The notes beneath the pieces are model-generated. The model was not told the DNA's origin. It searched no databases and was given only the letters and a program-made list of their open reading frames with translations. Of a stretch of DNA of 64,000 bases, positions 45,601 to 53,849 are shown in pieces (positions within the stretch are counted from its first letter, which is position 1; each line of letters opens with the position of its first letter). The DNA lies in contig NZ_GL890985.1 in NCBI RefSeq assembly GCF_000212815.1, forward strand, positions 1,400,339 to 1,464,338, given 5' to 3'. The DNA is from Streptococcus sanguinis SK49. Its GTDB lineage: Bacteria; Bacillota; Bacilli; Lactobacillales; Streptococcaceae. The translations under genes and the position numbers were made by a program.

Positions 45601-47286
45601 GGCATAAGTCAACTGGTACTCTGGCAAAGCGTCTGCTTTTGGCGCATCATCTGGTACCATGGTTGGCTTAGCAGTTCCGACTTTAACAACTTGTGTTACT
45701 GGAGCCAAGGTTTCTTCATTGGACAACTCTTGGCGGTCGATTTCTTGTCCGTTGGAACTATAGACACGAGTCTTGATTGTTCGCTCACCCTGGACTCCTG
45801 GAGTTGCGATTTGACGGTTGCCTTCTGGAATTTCGTCTGTATACTGTTCTTCGGTGGAAAAATCTATTTTTTCCCTTCTTATTTCATTCGCCGTAGTCAG
45901 TTCTAATTCTGGTACTTCATGCACTGGTGCCGTGTCTGGAGTAGTGCCGTAATTAGTTGATTCTGGTACTTCATGCACTGGTGCTGTGTCTGGAGTAGTG
46001 CCGTAGTTAGTTGATTCTGGTACTTCATGCACTGGTGCTGTGTCTGGAGTAGTACCGTAGTTAGTTGATTCTGGTACTTCATGCACCGGTGCCGTGTCTG
46101 GAGTAGTACCGTAGTTAGTTGATTCTGGTACTTCATGTACCGGTGCCGTGTCTGGAGTAGTGCCATAGTTACTTGCTTCTGGTACTTCATGCACTGGTGC
46201 TATTTGAGTAGTTTGAGAAACGACTTGATCCTTTTGTACATTTTTTTGAACTTTACCAGTTCCAACTAAGACAATCTCATCAACAGGTTTTATTAACAGT
46301 TGATCTGAAATTACTTCACTTTTAAAAAGATCCTGAGTATTTTTATTGTTTCTATAGTAATTTCTAGTTACTACTTTTCTACTTCCCGCTACTCCTGTTT
46401 GAAAAACCTTTGTTTGCCCCTCCAATAATTCATCTGTTTCTTGATAGAGAGTTTGGTAAGCAACTACTTCAGTCCCAATTGTATCTGAGATTTGAACATC
46501 AAAACCATTTTCGCCGTCATCGTTACGACTTATATCATCTTGTGATTTTTCTAGATTTCTACCTGTTTTCTGGCTAGTAATTGCTGGCTTTAGAGCTCTA
46601 TCTTTTGGTTGCAAGCTCAAATTATTATTAGTGAATTTTAGGTTTAAATGATCTTCAAAAAGACGTGAACCGCCCATTGTCTGGGGAAGAATGCGATTAT
46701 TTTTTAAATACCCAATATATTCAAACCCTTCAATAGACAAAGGACTTGGTAAATGATTACCGATTCCTAGATTAAGACTTTGATTATAAGAAGCCAACTG
46801 AATATTAGTAACAGCAAGAACCGTTGGAGCTAACAAAGATGTACCAAAACTAGTTATCATAAGTAGAGCAGCTAAATGATGCTTACCTAAACGTTTTTTT
46901 CGAATAACAAGAATGACCAATGCTACTCCAGAAACGGACAGAACAGTTTCCAAATCTCCTGAAAAACCTGTGTGAGGCAATACTCCAATATTATGAGTTT
47001 TTGGTCGGTAGACCAAATAATAAGTATCAGAGTTTTCCTCAACAAATCTTGGCACTTCTTTAATTACTGATTCTTGTTCTTCACGAGTCAATTCCGATTC
47101 TGTTACATATTTGTACTGAATTTGAATAGATTCATCTTTAGCAAAATCCTGTGCATGGACAGACTGAATACCATTACCTGCTGAGAATAGCAAAAAAAGG
47201 CAACCGATTGCAGCTGAAACTAGACCAATCGATAGCTTACGAAATGAAAAGCGATAAATATCGCGTCCCCAAAAATCTTTTTTCAT
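39646..47286 (-). CDS. Giant M26 zinc metalloprotease (IgA1 protease/Zmp family)
   Basis: A surface protease of 2546 residues. Order: YSIRK-like signal (FSFRKLSIGLVSAAIG, to about Ala45); N-terminal sorting motif LPHTG at 103-107 followed by two membrane helices (about 114-129 and 137-159), the inverted anchor typical of streptococcal M26 enzymes; one divergent G5 domain (about 265-345); 18-residue tandem repeats (about 363-460); six 96-residue G5 units (about 490-1030); two FIVAR-like helical repeats (about 1035-1180); a GLUG-rich N-terminal peptidase domain; and the catalytic domain with HEMTH at 2192-2196 and the third zinc ligand Glu2216. It is intact and longer than the roughly 1900 residues usual for Iga, ZmpB and ZmpC, because of the repeats. 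Whether it cleaves IgA1 cannot be told from the sequence. Confidence 0.93.
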   Translation of the reverse strand: MKKDFWGRDIYRFSFRKLSIGLVSAAIGCLFLLFSAGNGIQSVHAQDFAKDESIQIQYKYVTESELTREEQESVIKEVPRFVEENSDTYYLVYRPKTHNIGVLPHTGFSGDLETVLSVSGVALVILVIRKKRLGKHHLAALLMITSFGTSLLAPTVLAVTNIQLASYNQSLNLGIGNHLPSPLSIEGFEYIGYLKNNRILPQTMGGSRLFEDHLNLKFTNNNLSLQPKDRALKPAITSQKTGRNLEKSQDDISRNDDGENGFDVQISDTIGTEVVAYQTLYQETDELLEGQTKVFQTGVAGSRKVVTRNYYRNNKNTQDLFKSEVISDQLLIKPVDEIVLVGTGKVQKNVQKDQVVSQTTQIAPVHEVPEASNYGTTPDTAPVHEVPESTNYGTTPDTAPVHEVPESTNYGTTPDTAPVHEVPESTNYGTTPDTAPVHEVPESTNYGTTPDTAPVHEVPELELTTANEIRREKIDFSTEEQYTDEIPEGNRQIATPGVQGERTIKTRVYSSNGQEIDRQELSNEETLAPVTQVVKVGTAKPTMVPDDAPKADALPEYQLTYADETRVEKVAFNIEEQYTDELPQDARQIATPGVQGERTIKTRVYSSNGQEVGRQELSNEETLAPVTQVVKVGTAKSHMVPNDAPKADTLPEYPLTYTDETRVEKINFSIREEETDELVRDARQIATPGVQGERTIKTRIYSSNGQEVDRQELSNEETLTPVTQIVKVGTAKPNMVPNDAPKAEALPEYPLTYADETRVEKVAFNIEEQYTDELPQDARQIATPGVQGERTIKTRVYSSNGQEIDRQELSNEETLAPVTQVVKVGTAKPNMVPGDAPKADALPEYPLTYTDETRVEKINFSIREEETDVLVRDARQIATPGVQGERTIKTRVYSSNGQEIDRKELSNKETLAPVTQIVKVGTAKPNMVPSDAPKADALPEYPLTYTDETRVEKINFTIREEETDELVRDARQIATPGVQGERTIKTRVYSSNGQEVDRQELSNEETLVPVTQVVKVGTAKPSMVPSEAPKAEALEEFDLIPLHNLLAEADQIKAQARYFNDSQSHQSSYDTALTAGQALLSQSNASQAEVNQLVGQINQAKAQLSGLEVVKTALQNEYDLNPTIKTTAKYKNADSDKQTAYTDELTKAEGVLSNQTATQVQVNQAFASLTAAKDALNGVPKVKPTVSILSLTENADDKSVTVQYRLEDQTQSFRSATAELYQGDQLVRTLPITNFAGSLKIGDLDYYTGYTLKTKLTYELDNGSFTDLETDSRNFELEYKKIAFRDIDSAEFYRKENDQFKRVVSMNSMPTDLSTYFVKVKSSESKEMLLPVHSIAESHKDGRDVYKVTVSLPELVQEGETGYKSGYDFYISKAVPSQQNVYTSFAGLIDAMKQNMAGNYVLGADLDASEVSLAPADYVYLKGNFTGSLTGNHNGKQYAIYNLAKPLFENLKSGSSVSNLDLKEVNIVGTYDSAALARNAENARITDLSVQGRVEVKENASQVAGLVVIANNTQITNSSFTGTIVSNDKQGKEYNVGGLVANLKGGNSLISQSRADVTILAGARVNNQRFGGLVGRLESNARISRSYVAGKIQNSTKNGQIGGVVGSNYFNGLIDNVISNVSGTNVYSISGDQGYENNRITEAYAVEGNKTLENDKFVTSTLTLNEAEEKLADLDITTTLEDTNLNLYSVNYAQEKNAREDRLIAYANMEKLLPFYNKETIVAYGNKLPDNHKLNTEYLLDAVPMKGDQIITDINSNKTGINRLMLHFEDNTVDYLDLTYKGDFKYKAIAEYSVNGLDLLYTPEAFLSDYSRILNQVLPELNKVVLDSPAMRTVLGVNADTSLDDLYLDTAFDQVKTKLSEELRKVLAMDKSINTEGDVVADYVAQKITANKEAFLLGLTYLNRWYNINYDNINVKDLSAYKFDFFGNHNASTLDTIISLGQSGFNNLKAKNNYMAYDTSLSEATGKRGLFNYLEGYRQLFLPDKSNNEWLKTNTKAYIVEAKSDVPEARQLQDAAEGKSKYSVGVYDKITADNWEHKGMLLPLLTMTEKGVYAISNMSTISMGAYDRYRLDANGRVRTDAELAEYVEDRVRKTAEYQRDHYDFWYKILNDESKDKLFRSVLVYDGFSLVDKDGKRYWAPANDKKSLAMQEFFGPAGKWYPSKGYNAYATGSVTHFDAARLLEDYGNSVYTHEMTHNSDGGIYFEGNGRREGLGAELYARGLLQSTPSADEATITLNTLFKVDKDSKTRLHTYNFKERVQNAEDLQHYVHGMFDMIYTLDYLEGTSMLKQSDDAKLQWFRKMENYYVTDKYGKETHAGNQTRSFTAEEIKQLKTFNSLIENDVITRRENKDSGKYGRNGYLSLSLFSPIYSALSNPNGAPGDVMFRRTAYELLAAKGYHEGFIPHVSGKYSKEAFDEGKKTWDGWSGRDVGLVTDQKVLENVFKGEYDSWVAFKKAMYQERIDQLTKLKPITIEYELRNPNSTQKVTIRSYEEMQKLMDDAVAEDVRNITNATSRVDASWVNLLKKKIYNAYLRETDDFRQSIFNK
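44190..45810 (-). repeat. Six 288-bp tandem G5-domain repeats inside the protease gene
   Basis: The segment encoding IATPGVQGERTIKTR recurs exactly every 288 bp (codon starts at 45810, 45522, 45234, 44946, 44658 and 44370). The last unit is cut short before the FIVAR region. The linkers after units 1 and 3 (EEQYTDELPQD) and after units 2, 4 and 5 (REEETDELVRD or close variants) alternate, so a 576-bp pair was probably duplicated as a block. Confidence 0.92.
45911..46199 (-). repeat. 54-bp tandem repeats inside the protease gene
   Basis: Unit starts at 45911, 45965, 46019, 46073, 46127 and 46181, spaced exactly 54 bp: five full copies and a partial. Each encodes APVHEVPESTNYGTTPDT. Copies differ only at a few silent positions (for example gcc/gct and cgta/cata), indicating recent expansion. 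Copy number is likely to vary between strains. Short proline-rich repeats of similar size are known near the N terminus of the S. sanguinis IgA1 protease. Confidence 0.93.
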
Positions 47287-47464
47287 AAAATCCCTTTACA
47301 TTATATTTTCTAACCTCTTTATAATACTGAAAGTCTTAAGATTTTTCAAAATTTTTGCTCAAAAATAAATATATTTTTTACAAATTGTCAACCCGTTCAA
47401 AACTAACACAACTTAAGCAATAGATACAATCTAGAAAGGTAAAGACATAAAATGAAAGCGAAAC

Positions 47465-48493
47465 TTACTTAACAAATAAAGAAAGTAACATATCTTTATT
47501 ATCATCATAGCCATTTGGATGACTGAAATGCCATTTCCAAGCGGTTTCGATAATGGTTTCGATATTGTCAAATTTCGGCTGCCAACCCAGAACATTTCTT
47601 GCTTTCTCAGAGGAAGCAATCAGCGTATCCGGATCCCCTGGGCGCCGCTCTGCTATTTCCAAAGGAATAGGATGTCCGGTCACCTTTCGGGCGGCTTCTA
47701 CAATCTGAAGGTTGGAAAAACCAGTCGAAGAGCCAAGGTTAAAGGCATCTGAAGGCTGTCCAGCACGCAGATGCTCAACAGCCAAAATATGGGCGTCAGC
47801 CAAGTCGAAAGGGTAGACATAATCGCGGACATTGGTGCCGTCTGGAGTATCGTAATCATCGCCAAAGACAGCAATCTTCTCACGTTTGCCCTGAGCCACT
47901 TGAAGCACAATGGGCAGCAGATGGGTTTCAGGTCCGTGGTCCTCGCCGATTGAGCCGTCGGGCTTGGCACCGGCCACATTGAAATAACGCAGGGCTACAA
48001 ACTTGATGCCGTAGGCCTGGTCTGCCCAGCGCATAATAGTCTCCATCATAAGCTTGCTCTCACCATAAGGATTAATCGGCTTTTGAGGAGTCGTTTCCAG
48101 AATCGGCACTTCCTCAGGAATGCCATAAGTCGCCGCAGTCGAAGAAAAGACGATGTTTTTAACGCCGCATTCCTGCATGACCTCCAAAAGAGAAACCATG
48201 CCGGCCGTGTTATTGTCAAAATACTTGAGCGGGTCCGCCATTGACTCTGCGACCAGTGAAAAGGCGGCAAAGTGAATGACTGCATCGATGGATGGATGTT
48301 TGGCAAAAACGCCACGCATAAAGTCCTTATCCGCCAAATCCCCCTCATAAAAGACTGCTTGCGGATGGACGGCTGCCCGATGGCCAGTCACCAAATTATC
48401 AACGACGACTACCTCTTCCTTGCCTGCTGCTACCAGACGGTCTACCATGTGCGAGCCGATATAGCCAGCCCCACCTAATACTAAAATTGCCAT
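47465..48493 (-). CDS. galE: UDP-glucose 4-epimerase
   Basis: NAD-dependent epimerase interconverting UDP-galactose and UDP-glucose. The 342-residue SDR protein has the glycine-rich loop [14 protein letters not shown] at 4-17, catalytic SSTAATYG and YGESKLMME (Tyr-x3-Lys), and RYFNVAGA. It is the last gene of galK-galT-galE (46-nt gap after galT). It remains useful for glycan precursor supply even if galK is inactive. The 178-nt stretch to the protease gene holds only AT-rich promoter-like sequence for that gene. Confidence 0.97.
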   Translation of the reverse strand: MAILVLGGAGYIGSHMVDRLVAAGKEEVVVVDNLVTGHRAAVHPQAVFYEGDLADKDFMRGVFAKHPSIDAVIHFAAFSLVAESMADPLKYFDNNTAGMVSLLEVMQECGVKNIVFSSTAATYGIPEEVPILETTPQKPINPYGESKLMMETIMRWADQAYGIKFVALRYFNVAGAKPDGSIGEDHGPETHLLPIVLQVAQGKREKIAVFGDDYDTPDGTNVRDYVYPFDLADAHILAVEHLRAGQPSDAFNLGSSTGFSNLQIVEAARKVTGHPIPLEIAERRPGDPDTLIASSEKARNVLGWQPKFDNIETIIETAWKWHFSHPNGYDDNKDMLLSLFVK

Positions 48494-48539
48494 AAAACCT
48501 TCCTTTCCCTGTTACGATAGTTTCATTATAACACATTTC

Positions 48540-50021
48540 CTAGGGCTGGATGCCGACGGATTGGACGAAGCGCATGAAAGCCTCCTGCCCTTCCTCTGTT
48601 CGCTTGTAAACTCCCGCATCTTCCAGTACTCGGCTGAAAATTTGTCCAACCGAGGCCTGAACTACTCCTTCCACCATCTCAGCGGAAACATCTAGATTCT
48701 GGTCTTTGAGTTGATTGGCCCACTCCTGATGATAGGCCGCGACCTGACAGTCTTCTCCCAGCAGAAACAGTTCCACCTGCTTGAGTTCTTCCTTGAGCCG
48801 AGGCGGCAGAATAGCCAGTCCCATAACCTCAATCAGACCGATATTTTCTTTCTTAATATGCTGCACATCCCTATGAGGGTGATAAATACCGTCCGGATGT
48901 TCTGGGGATGTTTGATTGTCCCGCAAGACCAAGTCCAGCTCAAAAGATCCATCTTTCCTGCGGGCAATCGGTGTGATGGTATGGTGCAGCTCACCCTCAG
49001 ACTCTGCCAATACCTGCACACTCGGGTCAGAATAAGTCCGCCAAACTTGCAAGATCTTGTCAGCCAACTCAATCAAGAGTTCTTTCTTCTCAGACCTCAG
49101 ACGAATGACAGACATGGGCCACTTGACAATACCTGCTTCCACCTCTTCAAATCCGCTAAAAGTAAAGCTGCAATCCAGCTCTGCCATTTCCATAGGGAAG
49201 GTATGACGTCCGCCCTGATAGTGGTCGTGGGTCAGGATAGAGCCGCCGACAATAGGCAGGTCGGCGTTAGAACCTGCGAAATAGCCTGGAAAGGTCTCAA
49301 CGATGTCCAGCAGGCGCTCAAAGGTCAGCCGGCTAATCGCCATAGGAAGGTGCTGACTGTGCAGAAATATGCAATGTTCATTAAAGTAGGCATAGGGCGA
49401 ATACTGAAAACCCCACTCCTGTCCAGCCAAGTCAAAGCGGATAATCCGATGATTGGCGCGAGCTGGGTGGTCCAAGCGACCTTGGTAGCCTTCGTTTTCC
49501 ATGCAGAGTTGGCAGGCTGGATAATTGCTGTTTTTTGCCTTTTTAGCTGCCGCAATTTCCTTGGGATCCTTTTCTGGCTTAGAGAGATTGATGGTGATTT
49601 CCAAATCTCCATATTCAGTTGGCGATTTGAAAGCAATGTTTTTAGCAATAGCCTTGACCTTGATATAGTCATTCTTTTGACTAAGCTGGTAAAAATCAGC
49701 CACAGCTTGCTGAGGACTTGAGGTATAAGTCGTCCAGAAGTCCCGATTGAGCTGGCTAGGAGCTGGTGTAATCAAGTCCATGAGCTCAGCTCCCAGTATA
49801 TCCTGCTCAGCCAGAGTATCACCAATCTTCCCATTCTTCACAGCTACGGCTACCAAGTCATCCTTAAGGTCAATTAGCTGCTCAGCCTCTGTTTCCTGCT
49901 CTGCCACTGCCTCTCCGACTAAAGCCATGACACGATTGCTCAGATAGATGGTGTCCATTTCCTCAAAAGTGCTATTGTTAATCACTGCTGATACAAAAGC
50001 ATCCAGTAACTTCTTGGACAT
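48540..50021 (-). CDS. galT: Galactose-1-phosphate uridylyltransferase (GalT class II)
   Basis: Leloir-pathway enzyme exchanging galactose 1-phosphate with UDP-glucose. At 493 residues it belongs to the Gram-positive class II form, which differs from the short HxH E. coli type. Recognisable segments include [25 protein letters not shown], with its CxxC-like Cys pair shifted, [13 protein letters not shown], and [13 protein letters not shown] (His-x-His-type active-site region). The gene is intact and is separated from galK by a 219-nt gap that holds a mobile-type repeat. Confidence 0.95.
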   Translation of the reverse strand: MSKKLLDAFVSAVINNSTFEEMDTIYLSNRVMALVGEAVAEQETEAEQLIDLKDDLVAVAVKNGKIGDTLAEQDILGAELMDLITPAPSQLNRDFWTTYTSSPQQAVADFYQLSQKNDYIKVKAIAKNIAFKSPTEYGDLEITINLSKPEKDPKEIAAAKKAKNSNYPACQLCMENEGYQGRLDHPARANHRIIRFDLAGQEWGFQYSPYAYFNEHCIFLHSQHLPMAISRLTFERLLDIVETFPGYFAGSNADLPIVGGSILTHDHYQGGRHTFPMEMAELDCSFTFSGFEEVEAGIVKWPMSVIRLRSEKKELLIELADKILQVWRTYSDPSVQVLAESEGELHHTITPIARRKDGSFELDLVLRDNQTSPEHPDGIYHPHRDVQHIKKENIGLIEVMGLAILPPRLKEELKQVELFLLGEDCQVAAYHQEWANQLKDQNLDVSAEMVEGVVQASVGQIFSRVLEDAGVYKRTEEGQEAFMRFVQSVGIQP

Positions 50022-50051
50022 AGATCTTCCTTTCTTTTGCTAGTAAAGAGA

Positions 50052-50217
50052 GTGGGACAGAAATCGGTAATTCGTTAGAATTCGATTTCGTCGTCCCACC
50101 TCCGCACAGTTGATTAGGGCTGTAAAAGCTGATGAAATCAGCGTAATAGAGCCCACTCAACCACTGCGTCTTGCTCGACAATCCAAAGACAATTGAGAGG
50201 CTAGGACTTTTGTCCCA
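50052..50217 (-). repeat. Streptococcal intergenic repeat element (MITE-like)
   Basis: The galK-galT gap carries an element of about 166 bp with ends TGGGACAgAA (50053-50062) and TTtTGTCCCA (50208-50217) in inverted orientation. Inside are a long hairpin, GTGGGAC (50052-50058) with GTCCCAC (50093-50099), extended by AAATCG/CGATTT and AATTC/GAATT, and a second perfect stem GCTGAT-GAA-ATCAGC (50128-50142). Sequences of this kind recur between genes in oral streptococci; the name of the family is from memory uncertain (RUP/BOX-like). Orientation is arbitrary. Confidence 0.65.
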
Positions 50218-50240
50218 GACCCAAGTTCCTTTTCTCTGAT

Positions 50241-51419
50241 TTAGTCCAGCACTCGGCTTCCGCCAGCTACTTCTGCAATGTAAAAGCTAGGGGCATAGCC
50301 GACAACTTCTTGATACTTGCGGCCGACATTTTCTTTGAAAAATTCCACCGCATCCTTAGCAACTAAAGCAATGGCGCAGCCGCCGAAGCCTGCTCCGGTC
50401 ATACGAGCCCCCAGAACACCTTCTTGCTCCCAGGCTGTGTGAACCAAGGTGTCCAGCTCTAGACCAGTCACTTCATAGTCATGCTCTAAAGAAACATGGG
50501 ACGCATTCATGAGACGGCCGAATTTGTCAAGATCGCCTGCCTGCAAAGCTGCTCGCGCTTGCAAAGTGCGTTGATTTTCTAAAACAGCATGGCGAGCCCG
50601 TTTGAGACGGTTTTCGTCCTCAATCAGATAGCTATACTCATCAAAGGCCCACTCGTCCAACTCACCCAAGGTAGCGATAGACAGCTTGCGATTGAGCTCT
50701 TCAACAGCTTTTTCGCACTCCGCCCGACGCTCATTGTATTTAGAGTCCGCCAACTCACGTCGCTTATTGGTATTCATAATCACTACGACATTGTCCTTGA
50801 GATCAAGCGGCACCAAGTCATATTCAAGAGTATTGGTGTCTAGGTAAATAGCCCGCTGGTCAGCTCCCATTCCGATAGCAAACTGGTCCATAATGCCAGA
50901 ATTAACCCCAATAAATTCATTCTCAGTTAATTTACCGATTTTCACTAGGTCCAAACGTTCCAACTGCAAATCAAAGAGTTTCTCAGCAATGACACCCGTC
51001 AAAAGCTCCAGCGATGCAGAAGAAGACAAGCCCGAGCCGTTGGGAATATTTCCATAAACATAGACATCCATGCCTCAATCGATCGTATGCCCCGCCTCCT
51101 GCAGAAAATGCAGAACTCCTTTCGGATAGTTGGTCCAGTTATGCTCAGGCTCAAAGTGCAGGTTTTCCAGCGGCACTTCAATAATCCCTTTTTCTTCAAA
51201 ATTCCCTGAGAAGAATCTCAAGAGCTGATCGTCCCGCTTGCGAGCCGCTCCATAAGTTCCTAGAGAAATTGCCGCAGGAAAAACATGGCCGCCGTTATAG
51301 TCCGTATGCTCACCAATCAGATTAATCCGACCGGGTGAAAAGAAAGTGTGGTCCGCTTCTACTCCAAAAACCTTGGCAAAATCTGCGCGGACTTGCTCCG
51401 CTGAAATTAGGTTTGACAT
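50241..51419 (-). pseudogene. galK: Galactokinase gene interrupted by in-frame TGA
   Basis: GHMP-family kinase phosphorylating galactose. The frame of 392 codons is normal except for a TGA at 51077-51075, which follows residue 114 (AGHTID) and is followed in the same frame by [21 protein letters not shown], including the ATP loop. Before the stop are the galactose signature [15 protein letters not shown] and afterwards GGCAIALV-type C-terminal motifs. CGA or AGA (Arg) to TGA would explain it. A GAGG and an ATG (51071) directly follow the stop, so restart is possible, but the two parts would be separate chains. It is the first gene of the gal operon. Confidence 0.88.
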
Positions 51420-51473
51420 AAGCTAAACTCCTTTAAAATGAATGATCGACATTGTAATCGTTTTCTTATCTTT

Positions 51474-51589
51474 ATTATAACTATTTTCAAGTAAAACTTC
51501 AATAAATTTAGTAAAATTTTACTTAAAAAATATAGGACAAGTATTTACTAAATTCTTCTTTGTTATTTACTAATTTTTGAGTTATAATT
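51474..51589. promoter_or_regulatory. Divergent gal promoters with candidate GalR operator
   Basis: Minus strand (galK): TTGAAG (51503-51498), 18-nt spacer, TATAAT (51479-51474). Plus strand (galR): TTGTTA (51561-51566), 17 nt, TATAAT (51584-51589). Just upstream of the galK -35 lies the perfect palindrome AGTAAAATTTTACT (51511-51524). Half-site-like TTTACTAA copies occur at 51545-51552 and 51567-51574, the second inside the galR promoter. This fits a LacI-type regulator controlling both directions. Confidence 0.65.
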
Positions 51590-51608
51590 TATGTAGACAG
51601 TAAATTGA

Positions 51609-52616
<1,008 letters not shown>

Positions 52617-52632
52617 GTTAGAAAGACCGCCT

Positions 52633-53568
52633 ATGAAAACCTATGAAAAAATCTTTGACATCCTCAGCCAGGCTGACGACTATGTCAACGGTGAAAAAAT
52701 AGCTCAAGAATTGGGCATTTCACGAACTTCCATTTGGAAGGCCATTCAAAAACTGGAGAAAGAAGGCATCCAAATCGAATCCGTCAAGAACCGGGGCTAT
52801 CGATTGACAGCGGGTGACTTACTGATTCCTGATTGGATTGAAGCGCACTCACCTGTTCAGGTCTTCTTCAATCCTGACTGCCAGTCCACTCAGATGGATG
52901 CCAAGGCTGGCATGGAGGCCGGACGCCCTGCCGACACTCTCTATCTGGCCGCTGCCCAATCTGCTGGCCGTGGCCGTTTCGGTCGTACCTTCTTCTGCCC
53001 CAGCCAGGGCGGCTTTTACATGTCTCTCCACCTCAAGCCCAACCTCCCCTTCGACCAGCTCCCCTCCTATACTATCTTGACCGCAGGAGCTATTTACAAG
53101 GCAGTGAAAAATCTAACTCTTATGGAAGTTGATATCAAGTGGGTCAATGACATTTACTATCGAAACAAGAAAATTTCCGGCATCCTGACCGAGGCCACAA
53201 CTTCTATCGAGACAGGTCTCGTCACTGATGTTATCATTGGTGTTGGCTTTAATTTTTTCATTAAAGAATTTCCAGCTGAGATTAAAGAAAAAGCTGGCTC
53301 CCTCTTTGAAGAGAAACCAGCCATTAGTCGCAATGAGCTCATTGCCGAGATTTGGAAATGCTTCTACGAAAGTGACCCAGAAGAGCTCATCTATCTCTAC
53401 AAGCAGCGCTCCTTGGTGCTAGGACGACAAGTGACCTTTAGTCAAAAAGGCGTAGACTACCAAGGTTTGGCCAAGGATATCTCAGACATCGGGCAACTTT
53501 TAGTCCAGCTGACAGATGGTCAGGAAATATGGCTCAATAGCGGCGAAGTCTCGTTGACCAGTTGGTAA
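52633..53568 (+). CDS. birA: Bifunctional biotin-protein ligase / biotin operon repressor
   Basis: Attaches biotin to acyl carriers such as acetyl-CoA carboxylase. The 311-residue protein has an N-terminal winged HTH (about 1-65; NGEKIAQELGISRTSIWKAI), so it is the group II form that can repress biotin uptake genes. The ligase domain has SAGRGRFGRTF (about 112-122, binds biotinyl-AMP), VDIKWVNDIYYRNKKISGIL and a small C-terminal domain. The ribosome site is weak, which may reflect coupling with galR. Confidence 0.95.
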   Translation: MKTYEKIFDILSQADDYVNGEKIAQELGISRTSIWKAIQKLEKEGIQIESVKNRGYRLTAGDLLIPDWIEAHSPVQVFFNPDCQSTQMDAKAGMEAGRPADTLYLAAAQSAGRGRFGRTFFCPSQGGFYMSLHLKPNLPFDQLPSYTILTAGAIYKAVKNLTLMEVDIKWVNDIYYRNKKISGILTEATTSIETGLVTDVIIGVGFNFFIKEFPAEIKEKAGSLFEEKPAISRNELIAEIWKCFYESDPEELIYLYKQRSLVLGRQVTFSQKGVDYQGLAKDISDIGQLLVQLTDGQEIWLNSGEVSLTSW

Positions 53569-53587
53569 TCAAAAATTTCATTTCAAA

Positions 53588-53613
53588 AGGACTGAGTCTC
53601 ATAGCTCAGTCCT
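53588..53613. terminator. Terminator between convergent birA and small membrane gene
   Basis: AGGACTGAG (53588-53596) pairs perfectly with CTCAGTCCT (53605-53613), followed by GTTTTC on the plus strand and TTTTG on the minus strand. Confidence 0.85.
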
Positions 53614-53620
53614 GTTTTCA

Positions 53621-53812
53621 TTATTTCGGTCCTAGATGTTTATCAATTTCATCCACAATCCGCCCCATGACATAGGAAATCTGCAGATTGCGCAGCACTA
53701 AAACTGCCCAGAAAGCAGCCATAAAATAGCGCCCTGCCATGATAGATTCATTGAAAAAATAGGTTTCTAAGGCCGTAAAAACAGCCATCACAATAAATTG
53801 TCGTCTGTTCAT
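53621..53812 (-). CDS. Small membrane protein (DUF3272-like)
   Basis: A 63-residue protein with two hydrophobic stretches (FIVMAVFTALETYFF and MAGRYFMAAFWAVLVLRNL) followed by a short polar tail with IVDEIDKHLGPK. Proteins of this size and pattern next to dnaX are, as I remember, the streptococcal DUF3272 family, of unknown function. It lies 37 nt downstream of dnaX on the same strand and probably shares its transcript. The ATG is followed by basic residues (NRRQ), giving a cytoplasmic N terminus. Confidence 0.75.
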   Translation of the reverse strand: MNRRQFIVMAVFTALETYFFNESIMAGRYFMAAFWAVLVLRNLQISYVMGRIVDEIDKHLGPK

Positions 53813-53849
53813 AGATTTATTATAACATGAAAGCTTAGAAAAATCTTTT

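Noticed and set aside
44866-45906. Long plus-strand reading frames (190 and 149 codons) opposite the protease repeats
   Set aside because: They mirror the 288-bp coding repeats on the minus strand, have no ribosome site or promoter, and their open state follows from the codon use of the repeats.
45911-46199. Possible CRISPR array
   Set aside because: The 54-bp units are contiguous with no spacers, keep an open frame and lie inside the protease gene; no cas genes are present.
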